Of a DNA stretch of 47,632 nt, positions 7,590 to 16,239 are shown piece after piece. The stretch comes from Leptospiraceae bacterium. GTDB lineage: Bacteria; Spirochaetota; Leptospiria; Leptospirales; Leptonemataceae. The first letter of the stretch is position 1; each line of letters starts with the position of its first letter. A program made the position numbers and the translations under genes. The stretch is from NCBI GenBank assembly GCA_020441005.1, contig JAGRNA010000019.1, forward strand, positions 1-47,632, read 5' to 3'. Below the pieces are notes generated by a model, which saw only the letters and a list, made by a program, of their open reading frames with translations, made no database searches and was not told the DNA's origin.

Positions 7590-7943
7590 ATGATACTCGT
7601 CAACCGCACCGCCATGATTCTGTATCCCAAGCAGGTGTTATATGATTGGGCTAATAAAACCTTCAAAGAAGAATTCGACTATGGCACCACCGATCCCTAC
7701 GAGCATGACTCTGGCACAGTCTTTCTGATCGAAGAACAGGATGCCCCGGCTGATTTTGAGGTCTGGATTGAAAACAACTATGAATACTTCTTCGCAGTGA
7801 TGCTGGAACACTGGACTCCTGAGCCATCACTATGGCCGCAAGAGATGAATTATCCCATGTTTCGGGACTGGTTTCATGTGGTGATCCATACGATGGTCGC
7901 TGACTGCGAAGAAGAGCCGCTGCTGCGCGAGGACGACGAGTGA
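7590..7943 (+). CDS. Very acidic small protein coupled to hsdR
   Basis: 117 residues with about 26 Asp/Glu and only about 6 Lys/Arg, plus five Trp and many Tyr/Phe. There is no signal peptide or membrane segment. I do not recognise a domain. Its stop overlaps the hsdR start as GTGA (7940-7943) and its last codons provide the GAGGA ribosome-binding site of hsdR, so the two are made together. The charge pattern is that of DNA-mimic proteins such as phage Ocr, or of an immunity protein, but nothing here proves this. ATG at 7590 has no good Shine-Dalgarno. Confidence 0.7.
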   Translation: MILVNRTAMILYPKQVLYDWANKTFKEEFDYGTTDPYEHDSGTVFLIEEQDAPADFEVWIENNYEYFFAVMLEHWTPEPSLWPQEMNYPMFRDWFHVVIHTMVADCEEEPLLREDDE

Positions 7944-10900
7944 CCAATCTGACTGAAGACAGCATCGAACAATGGGTCATCGAGCTCTTGCAGAAGCAGG
8001 GCTACGACTTTGTCCATGGCCCGGATTTGATGCCGGATGCTGAGACTGATGCTCCCTTCAAGCGTGAGAGCCTGAGTGAAGTGCTGCTGAGTTCAATCCT
8101 GCACGAACAAGTCACCAGCATCAATTCCCATTTGCCGGCCGATGTCTGTCTGGACGCTATTCGCCAGATTGAGCGGATTGGTAGCCCGGAGCTACTGGTC
8201 AATAACCAGCTCTTTCATAAATACCTGACGGAAGACATCCCGGTCACTGTGCAGCGCGATGGAAAGGAGCGCGGTGATCTACTTCGCCTGATTGACTTTG
8301 CTAATCCGAAGAACAACCGCTTTCATGCCATCAATCAGTTTACCATCGCTTCGACGGGCTCAGCGGGCGGTGTGACTTCCAGGGTTGGTGAGCTCAGTCG
8401 AACCAAACGCCCGGACCTGATCCTGTTTGTGAATGGGCTGCCCCTGGTCGTCATCGAACTCAAGAGTGCGGTGAGTGAGCAGGCCACGATTCATTCGGCT
8501 TGGCTACAGCTGCAGACTTACAAGGATGCCATTCCCGGTCTCTTTACCTATAACGGCTTCATGGTGATCTCGGATGGACTGGAAGCGCGGGCCGGCACCA
8601 TCTCATCAGGCATGAATCGCTTCATGGCCTGGAAGACCAAGGATGGGCTCAGTGAGGCTTCTCATCTGAATAGCCAGCTGGAGACTCTGGTTCAGGGGAT
8701 GTTGCAAGCGGACACGCTGCTGGATTTGCTGCGTCACTTCATTGTATTTGAATCGCACAGCACGACGTACTCCGCAACTGGCCTGACTCAGGTCAGGACC
8801 ATCAAGAAGCTGGGCGCCTATCACCAGTATTACGCGGTCAACAAGGCCGTCGAGTCCACCATTCGTGCCGCTGGTTTCAAGCGTGATCAGGGCCAGTTAC
8901 GCGATGGCAGCACCTTTCAGTCCCACACCAGCGCCATGTATGGCCTTGAAGATCAGTCCAAAAGCAAGCTGGGTGATCGCAAGGCCGGCGTGGTCTGGCA
9001 TACCCAGGGATCGGGCAAGTCGCTATCAATGGTGTTCTATACCGGCAAGATTGTGCTGGCTCTGGATAACCCCACAATTCTGGTCATCACCGACCGTAAC
9101 GATCTGGATGACCAGCTCTTCGATACCTTTGCCGCTTCCCGCCAATTGCTGCGGCAGGAGCCGGTGCAGGCCAAGGACCGGGTCCATTTGAAGGAGCTAT
9201 TGAAAGTGGCTTCCGGTGGAGTCGTCTTTACCACTATTCAAAAGTTCCAGCCAAGTTCAGCGGACATCGAGCGCAGTCGAGATGCAGGGGCCAGGGGCAT
9301 ATATGAAACCCTGTCCGAGCGCCAGAATATCGTGGTGATCGCCGACGAGGCCCACCGCACCCAATACGGCTTCACCGCCAAGTCATTGGATGAGAAAGAC
9401 GCCGATGGTAATGTGATCGGCAAAAAGACGGTCTATGGCTTCGCCAAGTATATGCGCGATGCCTTGCCCAACGCCACCTATCTGGGTTTTACCGGCACAC
9501 CGGTCGAGGGCAGCGACAAGAACACGCCGGCGGTCTTTGGCAACTATGTAGATATATATGACATCGCCCAGGCTGTTGATGACGGTGCTACCGTTCGCAT
9601 TTACTATGAGAGTCGCCTGGCGAAGATCAAGCTCAGTGATGAGGGTCAGCAGCTGGTCAAAGATTTGGATGATGAGCTTGCTTCGACTGAGCTCAGCACA
9701 GGTGACGCGGAGGGACAGGGTGAGTCCCAAAAGGCCAAGGCCAAGTGGACCAGGCTGGAGGCTCTGATCGGCAGTGAAGAACGTAAGTCGCTGATAGCCA
9801 AAGACATCATTGATCACTTTGAGAAACGACAGGCAGTCTTTGCGGGCAAGGCAATGATCGTCGCCATGTCGCGCCGCATTGCCGCTGAGCTCTATGATGC
9901 CATGATCAAACTGCGACCTGACTGGCATAATGCTGATTTGAATGCGGGTGCGATCAAGGTGGTCATGACCGCCTCATCCGCCGATGGACCAATGATGTCC
10001 AGGCATCATACTACCAAGGATCAACGCCGCATCCTCGCTGATCGCATGAAAGACCCGGACAATGATCTCAAGATCGTGATTGTGCGCGATATGTGGCTGA
10101 CCGGCTTTGATGTGCCTTGTCTCAACACGCTCTATATCGACAAGCCTATGAAGGGCCACAACCTGATGCAGGCCATAGCGCGGGTAAACCGTATCTATAA
10201 GGATAAGACTGGCGGACTGGTGGTCGATTACCTGGGCATTGCTTCTGACTTAAAAGAGGCCCTGTCCTTCTATTCCGACAGTGGCGGGAAGGGTGATCCG
10301 GCGGCTACTCAGGAAGAAGCCGTCTCGCTGATGCTCGAAAAGCTGGAAGTGGTCAGCCAGATGTTTCACCAATTCGCCTATGAAGACTATTTCAATGCCG
10401 ATACCCGAAAGAAGCTGCAACTGATTCTGGCCGCTGAAGATCATATCCTGGGATTGGAAGACGGCAAGCAGCGTTACATAAACGAAGTCACGGCCTTATC
10501 CAAAGCCCTGGCTATCGCCCTGCCACATGATCAGGCTATGGATGCCAAAGAAGAGATTGCCTTCTTTCAGGCAGTCAAGGCAAGGCTGGTCAAATTTCAG
10601 GGTGGATCAGAGCGCACTCACGATGAGCTGGAAACCGCGATCAGGCAAGTGATCGATAAGGCCCTGATCAGTGATCAGGTAATCGATATATTCGATGCCG
10701 CCGGTCTCAAGAAACCGGACATATCCATTCTGTCCGATGAATTCCTGGACGACCTCAAGAATCACAAGCACAAGAACCTGGCATTGGAAACCCTCCGTAA
10801 GCTGCTAAATGATGAAATCAAGGGCCGCAGCAAATACAATCTGGTTCAGAGCAAGAGCCTGCTTGAGATGCTCGAAGATTCGATCAAGCGTTACCATAAC

Positions 10901-11275
10901 AAAGTCATCACATCCGGTGAAGTCATCGAGGAACTGATCAAATTAGCCAAGGATATCCGTGAGCAGGACAAGGAACCCGAGGAGATGGGCCTCACCAAAT
11001 TCGAGTATGCCTTTTATTGTGCGGTCGCCAATAACGAAAGCGCCCGCGAACTAATGGGCAAAGAAAAGCTGCGCGAACTGGCAGTGGTATTGCACCAGGA
11101 AGTCCGTAATAAAGCCACCATCGACTGGACCGTCCTGGAAAGCGTTCGTTCCGGCATGAAGGTGGCCATCAAACGAATTCTGCGTCGCTTCGGCTACCCG
11201 CCCGACATGCAGCTACTGGCAACGGAAACAATATTGAAACAAGCCGAAATGATCGCCGAGGAACTGGCGGGGTGA
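7940..11275 (+). CDS. hsdR: Type I restriction endonuclease subunit HsdR
   Basis: HsdR is the DNA-translocating and cutting subunit. The order is: N-terminal PD-(D/E)xK nuclease with RPD (Asp159) and IELK (Glu173, Lys175); superfamily 2 helicase with Walker A TQGSGKS at 355-361, DEAH at 469-472 and TGTPVEG; then the C-terminal helical domain that docks on HsdM. 1111 residues is a normal length. GTG at 7940 is chosen because it overlaps the preceding gene by four bases and has GAGGA upstream. Two short palindromic repeats lie in frame: residues from 137 (ASTGSA, just before the nuclease core) and from 581 (ASTELS, in a linker after the helicase's first half). All catalytic motifs look intact. 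Confidence 0.95.
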   Translation: MTNLTEDSIEQWVIELLQKQGYDFVHGPDLMPDAETDAPFKRESLSEVLLSSILHEQVTSINSHLPADVCLDAIRQIERIGSPELLVNNQLFHKYLTEDIPVTVQRDGKERGDLLRLIDFANPKNNRFHAINQFTIASTGSAGGVTSRVGELSRTKRPDLILFVNGLPLVVIELKSAVSEQATIHSAWLQLQTYKDAIPGLFTYNGFMVISDGLEARAGTISSGMNRFMAWKTKDGLSEASHLNSQLETLVQGMLQADTLLDLLRHFIVFESHSTTYSATGLTQVRTIKKLGAYHQYYAVNKAVESTIRAAGFKRDQGQLRDGSTFQSHTSAMYGLEDQSKSKLGDRKAGVVWHTQGSGKSLSMVFYTGKIVLALDNPTILVITDRNDLDDQLFDTFAASRQLLRQEPVQAKDRVHLKELLKVASGGVVFTTIQKFQPSSADIERSRDAGARGIYETLSERQNIVVIADEAHRTQYGFTAKSLDEKDADGNVIGKKTVYGFAKYMRDALPNATYLGFTGTPVEGSDKNTPAVFGNYVDIYDIAQAVDDGATVRIYYESRLAKIKLSDEGQQLVKDLDDELASTELSTGDAEGQGESQKAKAKWTRLEALIGSEERKSLIAKDIIDHFEKRQAVFAGKAMIVAMSRRIAAELYDAMIKLRPDWHNADLNAGAIKVVMTASSADGPMMSRHHTTKDQRRILADRMKDPDNDLKIVIVRDMWLTGFDVPCLNTLYIDKPMKGHNLMQAIARVNRIYKDKTGGLVVDYLGIASDLKEALSFYSDSGGKGDPAATQEEAVSLMLEKLEVVSQMFHQFAYEDYFNADTRKKLQLILAAEDHILGLEDGKQRYINEVTALSKALAIALPHDQAMDAKEEIAFFQAVKARLVKFQGGSERTHDELETAIRQVIDKALISDQVIDIFDAAGLKKPDISILSDEFLDDLKNHKHKNLALETLRKLLNDEIKGRSKYNLVQSKSLLEMLEDSIKRYHNKVITSGEVIEELIKLAKDIREQDKEPEEMGLTKFEYAFYCAVANNESARELMGKEKLRELAVVLHQEVRNKATIDWTVLESVRSGMKVAIKRILRRFGYPPDMQLLATETILKQAEMIAEELAG
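8348..8404 (+). repeat. Paired palindromic repeats inside hsdR (first site)
   Basis: GCTTCGACGGGCTCAGC on the left and GTGAGCTCAGTCGAACC on the right face each other as an imperfect inverted repeat. They encode about 19 residues between the N-terminal part and the conserved RPDLILFVNGLPL block of the nuclease. The left core is read in the same frame as in hsdM. Confidence 0.7.
9680..9702 (+). repeat. Palindromic repeat inside hsdR (second site)
   Basis: GCTTCGACTGAGCTCAGC is read in frame as Ala-Ser-Thr-Glu-Leu-Ser in a variable linker of HsdR. Together with 2174 and 8348 it is the third copy read in the same frame. Confidence 0.65.
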
Positions 11276-11290
11276 GAGAGGGGAAAGGTT

Positions 11291-11995
11291 ATGAAATATT
11301 TAAACAGAATGATTATAATTGTATTACTTTTTGGGGTATACATGCCATTGTATCCGCAATCCAAAGCCCAAGGTGATCTGAAAGTTCTAAAGGAAATCCT
11401 GGAGGTATTGGACATTGCTTATGATCCAGAAACTGGCATTGAATCTCTGAACAACGACTCAGCAGCGGAGCAATTTGCCGGGGCCGTTACCATTGAAGCT
11501 TTGAAGCAAATGCTGAGAGATAAATCCAGGCAACTAAAGTCGGCCAATTACGAGACCTATGCATTACGATATTTATTGGACCAATTCATCGCTGATCCTT
11601 CACTTCCAATGTTACGCGACATTAAAGAACAATCATTCTATCGAATTGATCAGGCGGCATTCGCCCTTGGCAGCAAGGACTTTGTGAGCCAATATCAGAA
11701 ATCAAAAGCAGCAGCTAGGGCAGATCAGGAACAAAAGGAAGCTGAAAGAATTGCCAAAGAAGAACAAGAAAGCCAGGCTGGATTCAATAAACAATATGAG
11801 AATCACGATCGAAACATTTGCATCAATGGTTACAAAACTTATACTGTTCAAGCAGGTGACAATTTATACAAGATTGCAGTTTCCCAAATGAAAGCTGGAA
11901 CACGAGCGAATATGCAGAAAATTGCCGATGCAAACGGAATCAAAATCACAACACCGCTCAAGCTCGGTCAGGTTCTATTAATACCTTGCGAGTGA
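11291..11995 (+). CDS. Exported LysM-domain protein
   Basis: The N-terminus (two Lys/Arg, then IIIVLLFGVYMPLYP) is a signal peptide or membrane anchor; a cut after the QSKAQ region is likely. A helical, charged middle part (about 115-175) follows. The C-terminus is one LysM domain (about 182-233) with the typical YTVQAGDNLYKIA and TPLKLGQVLLIP. LysM domains bind peptidoglycan, so the protein probably sits on the cell wall in the periplasm. ATG at 11291 follows GGGGAAAGG. It lies 15 bases after hsdR, but its content suggests it belongs to the host chromosome or the island edge rather than to restriction. Confidence 0.8.
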   Translation: MKYLNRMIIIVLLFGVYMPLYPQSKAQGDLKVLKEILEVLDIAYDPETGIESLNNDSAAEQFAGAVTIEALKQMLRDKSRQLKSANYETYALRYLLDQFIADPSLPMLRDIKEQSFYRIDQAAFALGSKDFVSQYQKSKAAARADQEQKEAERIAKEEQESQAGFNKQYENHDRNICINGYKTYTVQAGDNLYKIAVSQMKAGTRANMQKIADANGIKITTPLKLGQVLLIPCE

Positions 11996-12191
11996 TCCAT
12001 GAACATAACCACTCAAATTAAAGCCCGCTGCAAGTATGCTAATAAAGAGATGAAGTCAGGCGTTTATACAAAAACTCGTTCGGCATTGAGTAAAGCTATT
12101 GAATCAGACTGAACACCAATCGATTTCTGACCGATGAAAAAATGCCCGGTTTGTTCCAGCTGACATGGTTCAGAAAAAAAATGATTGCCGG

Positions 12192-13259
12192 TCAGTTCCT
12201 GAAATCCTGAGGAACCAATCCCTCGGCAATCAAATACCGGGACAGAAATGAAGCGACACATTCGTGGCCGGCTGGATTCAAGTGCAAAATATCTACCGCC
12301 TGGGACCCTTGTTTGCGATAACAGTCCCGGACTGCCGGCAAAAGATCAATAGTCCGGATTCCAGCGTTGCGGGCTCGGTTCTCAATTAGCAGGTGGTCTT
12401 TCTTGAAGGGATACAAGCCTTCTTCATAAGAAAAAGGAGCATAGCGATTGAAAGCAGTATGATTAGGAAAAATGATCAATAAAAGCTCAAATCCCTGTGA
12501 TGCAGCCATTGTTTTCAGTTCATACAGGCTCTGTTGCACTGTGTCTTTGTACAGGATATTGTAACGGGACACATCCAGGCCCACATCCATCTCATCCAGA
12601 TCGTCCTGAAAAAAAGTTAAAAAAATGATTCGGTAGAGATGTGACCATACAAGCAAATCATTCATCATATAATTGCGTTTGTATTCTTCATAGTATTCCA
12701 TTCGAATCATGGCTGTTAGCGCATTGCCAGCCACATACAGGGTGTCGTTCAGGCAATATTCCAAAAGCACCAAATGTGGTCGTAATTGTTGGCCATGCAA
12801 ACGAAAGTTTTCCACTTCTTGCATGGTATTGTAGCCATCAACGGCCAAATTGTAAACTTGTACCGATCGTTTCAGGTCTTGCAGTTTTTTTTCCAACAAC
12901 CAGGGAAAGGCTTGGCGATATGTTTGATTCCATTCCTTTTTGCCATCCGCCACGCTGTCTCCCAAAACAACAATGCGAAAGGCGTCCGGGTCCGGTCTCT
13001 CCCAGTCATCATCATGAAATCCTTTGTTATTCCGTTCCAACACATGCGGGCGAGGATACCAGCCCAGCCGTGGATTGGGAGACAGGCCCAATTCCTCGGT
13101 TTGTATATGGGCAATTGCCGGGGCCACGCCGGAAAGACGCACGACGCCTTCTGCCACTAACAGCGTTACACTGTTTATTATCAGAAACAATACTCCGTAA
13201 AAAAGGGCCTTGCGGACCGGGGAAATTTTGACAGGCTTTTGTCTGGTCGAAGAACTCAT
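12192..13259 (-). CDS. Membrane-anchored SGNH-family hydrolase
   Basis: A basic N-terminus and one transmembrane helix (about 18-38) are followed by an SGNH/GDSL fold outside the membrane. The blocks are visible: VVLGDSVADG with the nucleophile Ser, YCLNDT with the block III Asn, and DILHLNPAGH with Asp and His. Such enzymes hydrolyse or transfer acyl and acetyl groups, often on cell-surface sugars; the substrate is unknown. The start overlaps the ispG stop (TAATG at 13257-13261), so the two are translated together, although their roles look unrelated. Confidence 0.82.
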   Translation of the reverse strand: MSSSTRQKPVKISPVRKALFYGVLFLIINSVTLLVAEGVVRLSGVAPAIAHIQTEELGLSPNPRLGWYPRPHVLERNNKGFHDDDWERPDPDAFRIVVLGDSVADGKKEWNQTYRQAFPWLLEKKLQDLKRSVQVYNLAVDGYNTMQEVENFRLHGQQLRPHLVLLEYCLNDTLYVAGNALTAMIRMEYYEEYKRNYMMNDLLVWSHLYRIIFLTFFQDDLDEMDVGLDVSRYNILYKDTVQQSLYELKTMAASQGFELLLIIFPNHTAFNRYAPFSYEEGLYPFKKDHLLIENRARNAGIRTIDLLPAVRDCYRKQGSQAVDILHLNPAGHECVASFLSRYLIAEGLVPQDFRN

Positions 13260-15379
13260 TACTGACCCTGGGAATTACTCGCTGTCAGTTCAACATTGCT
13301 TGCTGGTTCCCGCCACATGCCATGCTCCTTGATCAATTTGATTAGTTCGTCCACTGCCTCGGCAGAGGGGATATTATTTTTCACCAAATCATGCTGGCGA
13401 TACAAGTGTATCTTGCCCGGTCCGGCACCGACATAGCCAAAATCGGCGTCCGCCATTTCTCCTGGTCCATTGACGATACAGCCCATGACGGCAATCTTGA
13501 CATTTTTCAAATGTCCCGTGCGCTGCTGGATCATGGTTGTGGTTTCTTCGAGATCAAATAAAGTCCGGCCGCAGGATGGACAGGAAATATACTCGGTTTT
13601 GGAGAAACGCAAGCGGCAGGCCTGTAGTTGATTGAGCATAATCTGGTTCAAGATGCGGGTGCCAAGCGCCTGGCTTTCAAAAAACAGGGCGTCTCCGATG
13701 CCATCCAGCAGCAGACTGCCCGTTTCGGCGGCAATGGAATACAGAAAGTCTTCCTGTTTCTCGCTGTCGGCCACAAGGATCAGGGCGGGCAGGTCCAGTT
13801 GGTGTCGGGCAGCCAAAGCAGTGAATAAACGCCAAACCAGCCGGCTGTTTTGCGTATCAGCCAGGCTGACAGCTGCCGGCAGCCGGCCTTGCAACTCTTG
13901 CAGGAAGGCCAGAAGCATTTCACCCAGGTCGGGCTGTCTTTCTGCACTTGACTTTGCCGGCCAGTGTTTCAAATCGAGATAGATCCAGCTGGTTTTACAC
14001 AAGGCATCCATCCGGGTAAGCGCCTGTTTCCAGTCCCTCGCCCAATCGCTGCTTGTAAAACCGGAGAGGTCGGCCCAATCAATACGGAACTGGATCATGG
14101 ACACCTTGCCGGGCAGCGTTGTTGCGAAATCACCAACGGTATTCAGCCAACGATAGTTCAGGGCTGGAATTCGCAGACCCGGTGAATGCGCGGCATGGGC
14201 ATTCATAGACAGATCAGTCAGTTCGGCCGCCCAGTTCGATTCTGACAGATGATAAACAATCCCGTCCAGGCCATCGTCCAGGCGGGTAGTTTTCGTCGTA
14301 TCGCTGCCGCTGGCAAAAACAAGCACCGGCTCACCGTTGCCGATAGATACCAGGTCTATGGGCAGGGCCCTTGTGGTCAGCCTACGGTATTCTGCCGGTG
14401 GAACTTGCTGATAAAAAAAAGCGGTTAATTGATTTAACTCAACTGGGCCGACCAGTAGTGTTTTCGCTTGCCGGGCTGGCAGTGCGGCAATCAAGCGGGC
14501 CGGTTGCAGTTCGTGAACCGGATCTTCAGTCAGCGAAACGCGTATCGTATCACCCAGGCCGTCCAGGAGCAATGTGCCAATCCCGGTCGCCGATTTCAGG
14601 CGGCCATCGGCTCCCATGCCAGCTTCAGTGACTCCCAGATGCAGGGGAAAATCCATTTGTTCGGCCTTCATTTGCTGCACTAGTTGACGATAGGCTTGCA
14701 CCATTACCTGCGGGTTGCTGGCTTTCATTGAAATGACGATATCAAAAAAATCCAGATCGACTGCAATGCGCAGATATTCCATCGCAGACTCGACCATACC
14801 AAGTGGAGTATCGCCATAGCGGTTCATGATTCGATCCGAGAGCGAGCCGTGGTTGGAACCGATTCTGAGTACCCGGCCCAGTTCCCGGGCGCGAATGACC
14901 AGGGGGGCAAATGTTTCACGAATGCGCTCCAGCTCTGCCGCATACTCACTGTCGGAATAGCTTTGGCTCTTGAACTTTTTGGAATCACAAAAATTGCCCG
15001 GATTGATACGCACCTTTTCCACATGTTCGATTGCAATCATGGCGGCCCGGGGAGCAAAATGGATATCGGCGACAAGGGGGAAGTCGAAGCCGCGTTCCAG
15101 GAGGCCGGATTTAATCCGGGCCAGATTCGCGGCATCACGGGGACCGGGTGCTGTAATCCGCACAATTTGGCTGCCCGCCTGATATAATTGAATGGACTGC
15201 TCGATTACCGCCTCGGTATCCATCGTGTCGACAGTCGTCATGGACTGCAGTACAATCGGGTTGGATCCGCCAATCGGGACTGAACCTACCTTGACTACCC
15301 GCGTCTGAAAGCGCTGCGGCAACAAGGGGTGGACAGGCTGGATCAATCCGGAATCATCCGGTGTTTGTTTGTTTGGCAT
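13259..15379 (-). CDS. ispG: 4-hydroxy-3-methylbut-2-enyl diphosphate synthase (IspG/GcpE), long form
   Basis: IspG makes HMBPP from MEcPP in the MEP pathway to isoprenoids. The N-terminal TIM barrel begins RVVKVGSVPIGGSNPIVLQS-like. The C-terminal 4Fe-4S domain has Cys600, Cys603 and Cys634 (CPSCGRT, MGCIVNGPGE), with the conserved Glu641. At 706 residues it is the long form with an extra domain (roughly 290-565) between barrel and cluster domain, as known in Leptospira, Chlamydia, Bacteroidetes and plants; short forms are about 370 residues. It is first in a minus-strand pair with the SGNH hydrolase. ATG at 15379 is the only good start. Confidence 0.95.
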   Translation of the reverse strand: MPNKQTPDDSGLIQPVHPLLPQRFQTRVVKVGSVPIGGSNPIVLQSMTTVDTMDTEAVIEQSIQLYQAGSQIVRITAPGPRDAANLARIKSGLLERGFDFPLVADIHFAPRAAMIAIEHVEKVRINPGNFCDSKKFKSQSYSDSEYAAELERIRETFAPLVIRARELGRVLRIGSNHGSLSDRIMNRYGDTPLGMVESAMEYLRIAVDLDFFDIVISMKASNPQVMVQAYRQLVQQMKAEQMDFPLHLGVTEAGMGADGRLKSATGIGTLLLDGLGDTIRVSLTEDPVHELQPARLIAALPARQAKTLLVGPVELNQLTAFFYQQVPPAEYRRLTTRALPIDLVSIGNGEPVLVFASGSDTTKTTRLDDGLDGIVYHLSESNWAAELTDLSMNAHAAHSPGLRIPALNYRWLNTVGDFATTLPGKVSMIQFRIDWADLSGFTSSDWARDWKQALTRMDALCKTSWIYLDLKHWPAKSSAERQPDLGEMLLAFLQELQGRLPAAVSLADTQNSRLVWRLFTALAARHQLDLPALILVADSEKQEDFLYSIAAETGSLLLDGIGDALFFESQALGTRILNQIMLNQLQACRLRFSKTEYISCPSCGRTLFDLEETTTMIQQRTGHLKNVKIAVMGCIVNGPGEMADADFGYVGAGPGKIHLYRQHDLVKNNIPSAEAVDELIKLIKEHGMWREPASNVELTASNSQGQ

Positions 15380-15502
15380 ATTCGTTGCTGATTTTATCTT
15401 GATGGCTGCCGTTCTCTCGAGATTGAATGATTACGCAGACCATGCAGTTGTTTTCTGCATCCAGGAAAATGGAAGCCCGATACAGATCAAGCGGCTAAGC
15501 AA

Positions 15503-16120
15503 TCAAAACGTTCCGCCGGCTGTCTGGCACCAGCTATGCAGATACTGCTGTTGCAGGCTGGTCCAGATCCAAAACCAGGCCAAAGTCAGAGCCGGATTCG
15601 CTACATACCACAGACTTGCCTGCCAGAAATGGCGTTTTTGAGTCCTGCTTTTCAGGATCCAAAAAGTTATCAGTGAGCCTAGCCAGAGACAACCGCAGAC
15701 CCAGTCCTGCCAGCCATATTCTGCACGGTCGATCAAACAATAATAGCAATTTGTACGCCATGCGGCGAGGGCCCAGCTGATAAAAAGATAGCCGCCCATG
15801 CTGATTTGCAGCACCATGGCTGACAGGCCGCTCAGAAACCAGATCAGATTCGCTGCCTGTCGAATGAACGTCAGCCAGAGCATAAATTGACTGATTGTCG
15901 AAACCAGCAGTATGCTGATAATCAACCAGTCAGCGTCAATCCGGCTGAAGGTCACAGCTGCCATCCGCGAAGATGTTCCCTCCGGCATACACTTTAGCGC
16001 AGCCGGAATTGCGGCCAGCGGCGTCCCCGTCAAAGTCCACGCAGCCAGGCAAACTAGTACCACCAGTTTGTACACTGATCGAAATTGGTCAGTCGAGTGA
16101 TAGCGCCTGCAGAAAATCAT
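15503..16120 (-). CDS. Multi-spanning membrane protein of unknown function
   Basis: 205 residues with about five hydrophobic segments (near 18-38, 66-86, 90-110, 112-125 and 144-160) and a Trp-rich tail. The middle contains NCYYC. I do not recognise a family. It lies between ispG and the next minus-strand gene, separated from both by about 120 bases, so it may be its own unit. The call rests on the open frame and the membrane-like composition, hence moderate confidence. Confidence 0.5.
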   Translation of the reverse strand: MIFCRRYHSTDQFRSVYKLVVLVCLAAWTLTGTPLAAIPAALKCMPEGTSSRMAAVTFSRIDADWLIISILLVSTISQFMLWLTFIRQAANLIWFLSGLSAMVLQISMGGYLFISWALAAWRTNCYYCLIDRAEYGWQDWVCGCLWLGSLITFWILKSRTQKRHFWQASLWYVANPALTLAWFWIWTSLQQQYLHSWCQTAGGTF

Positions 16121-16153
16121 TTTGTTTCAGTGGGTAACCGGGCTGCAAGTAAA

Positions 16154-16178
16154 CAGCGGCAATGATTCCTTGCCGCTG
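16154..16178 (-). terminator. Hairpin, probable terminator after the 16240 gene
   Basis: A perfect 9-base inverted repeat (CAGCGGCAA/TTGCCGCTG) with a 7-base loop. On the minus strand it is followed by TTTACTT, a weak T tract. It lies about 60 bases after the stop of the minus-strand gene ending at 16240. Confidence 0.55.
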
Positions 16179-16239
16179 CACCGTGCTTGTACCAGATAAT
16201 TAGTAGTCGTCCCCAAACAGCCTCTGATACTTGTCCTGC

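Noticed and set aside
11999..12112. 37-codon frame beginning ATGAACATAACC after the LysM gene
   Set aside because: No ribosome-binding site, no recognisable sequence and too short to support; could be a gene remnant.
12126..12208. CTGACCG/CGGTCAG inverted repeat near the end of the SGNH gene
   Set aside because: The arms are about 65 bases apart and one lies inside the gene; no terminator-like features.
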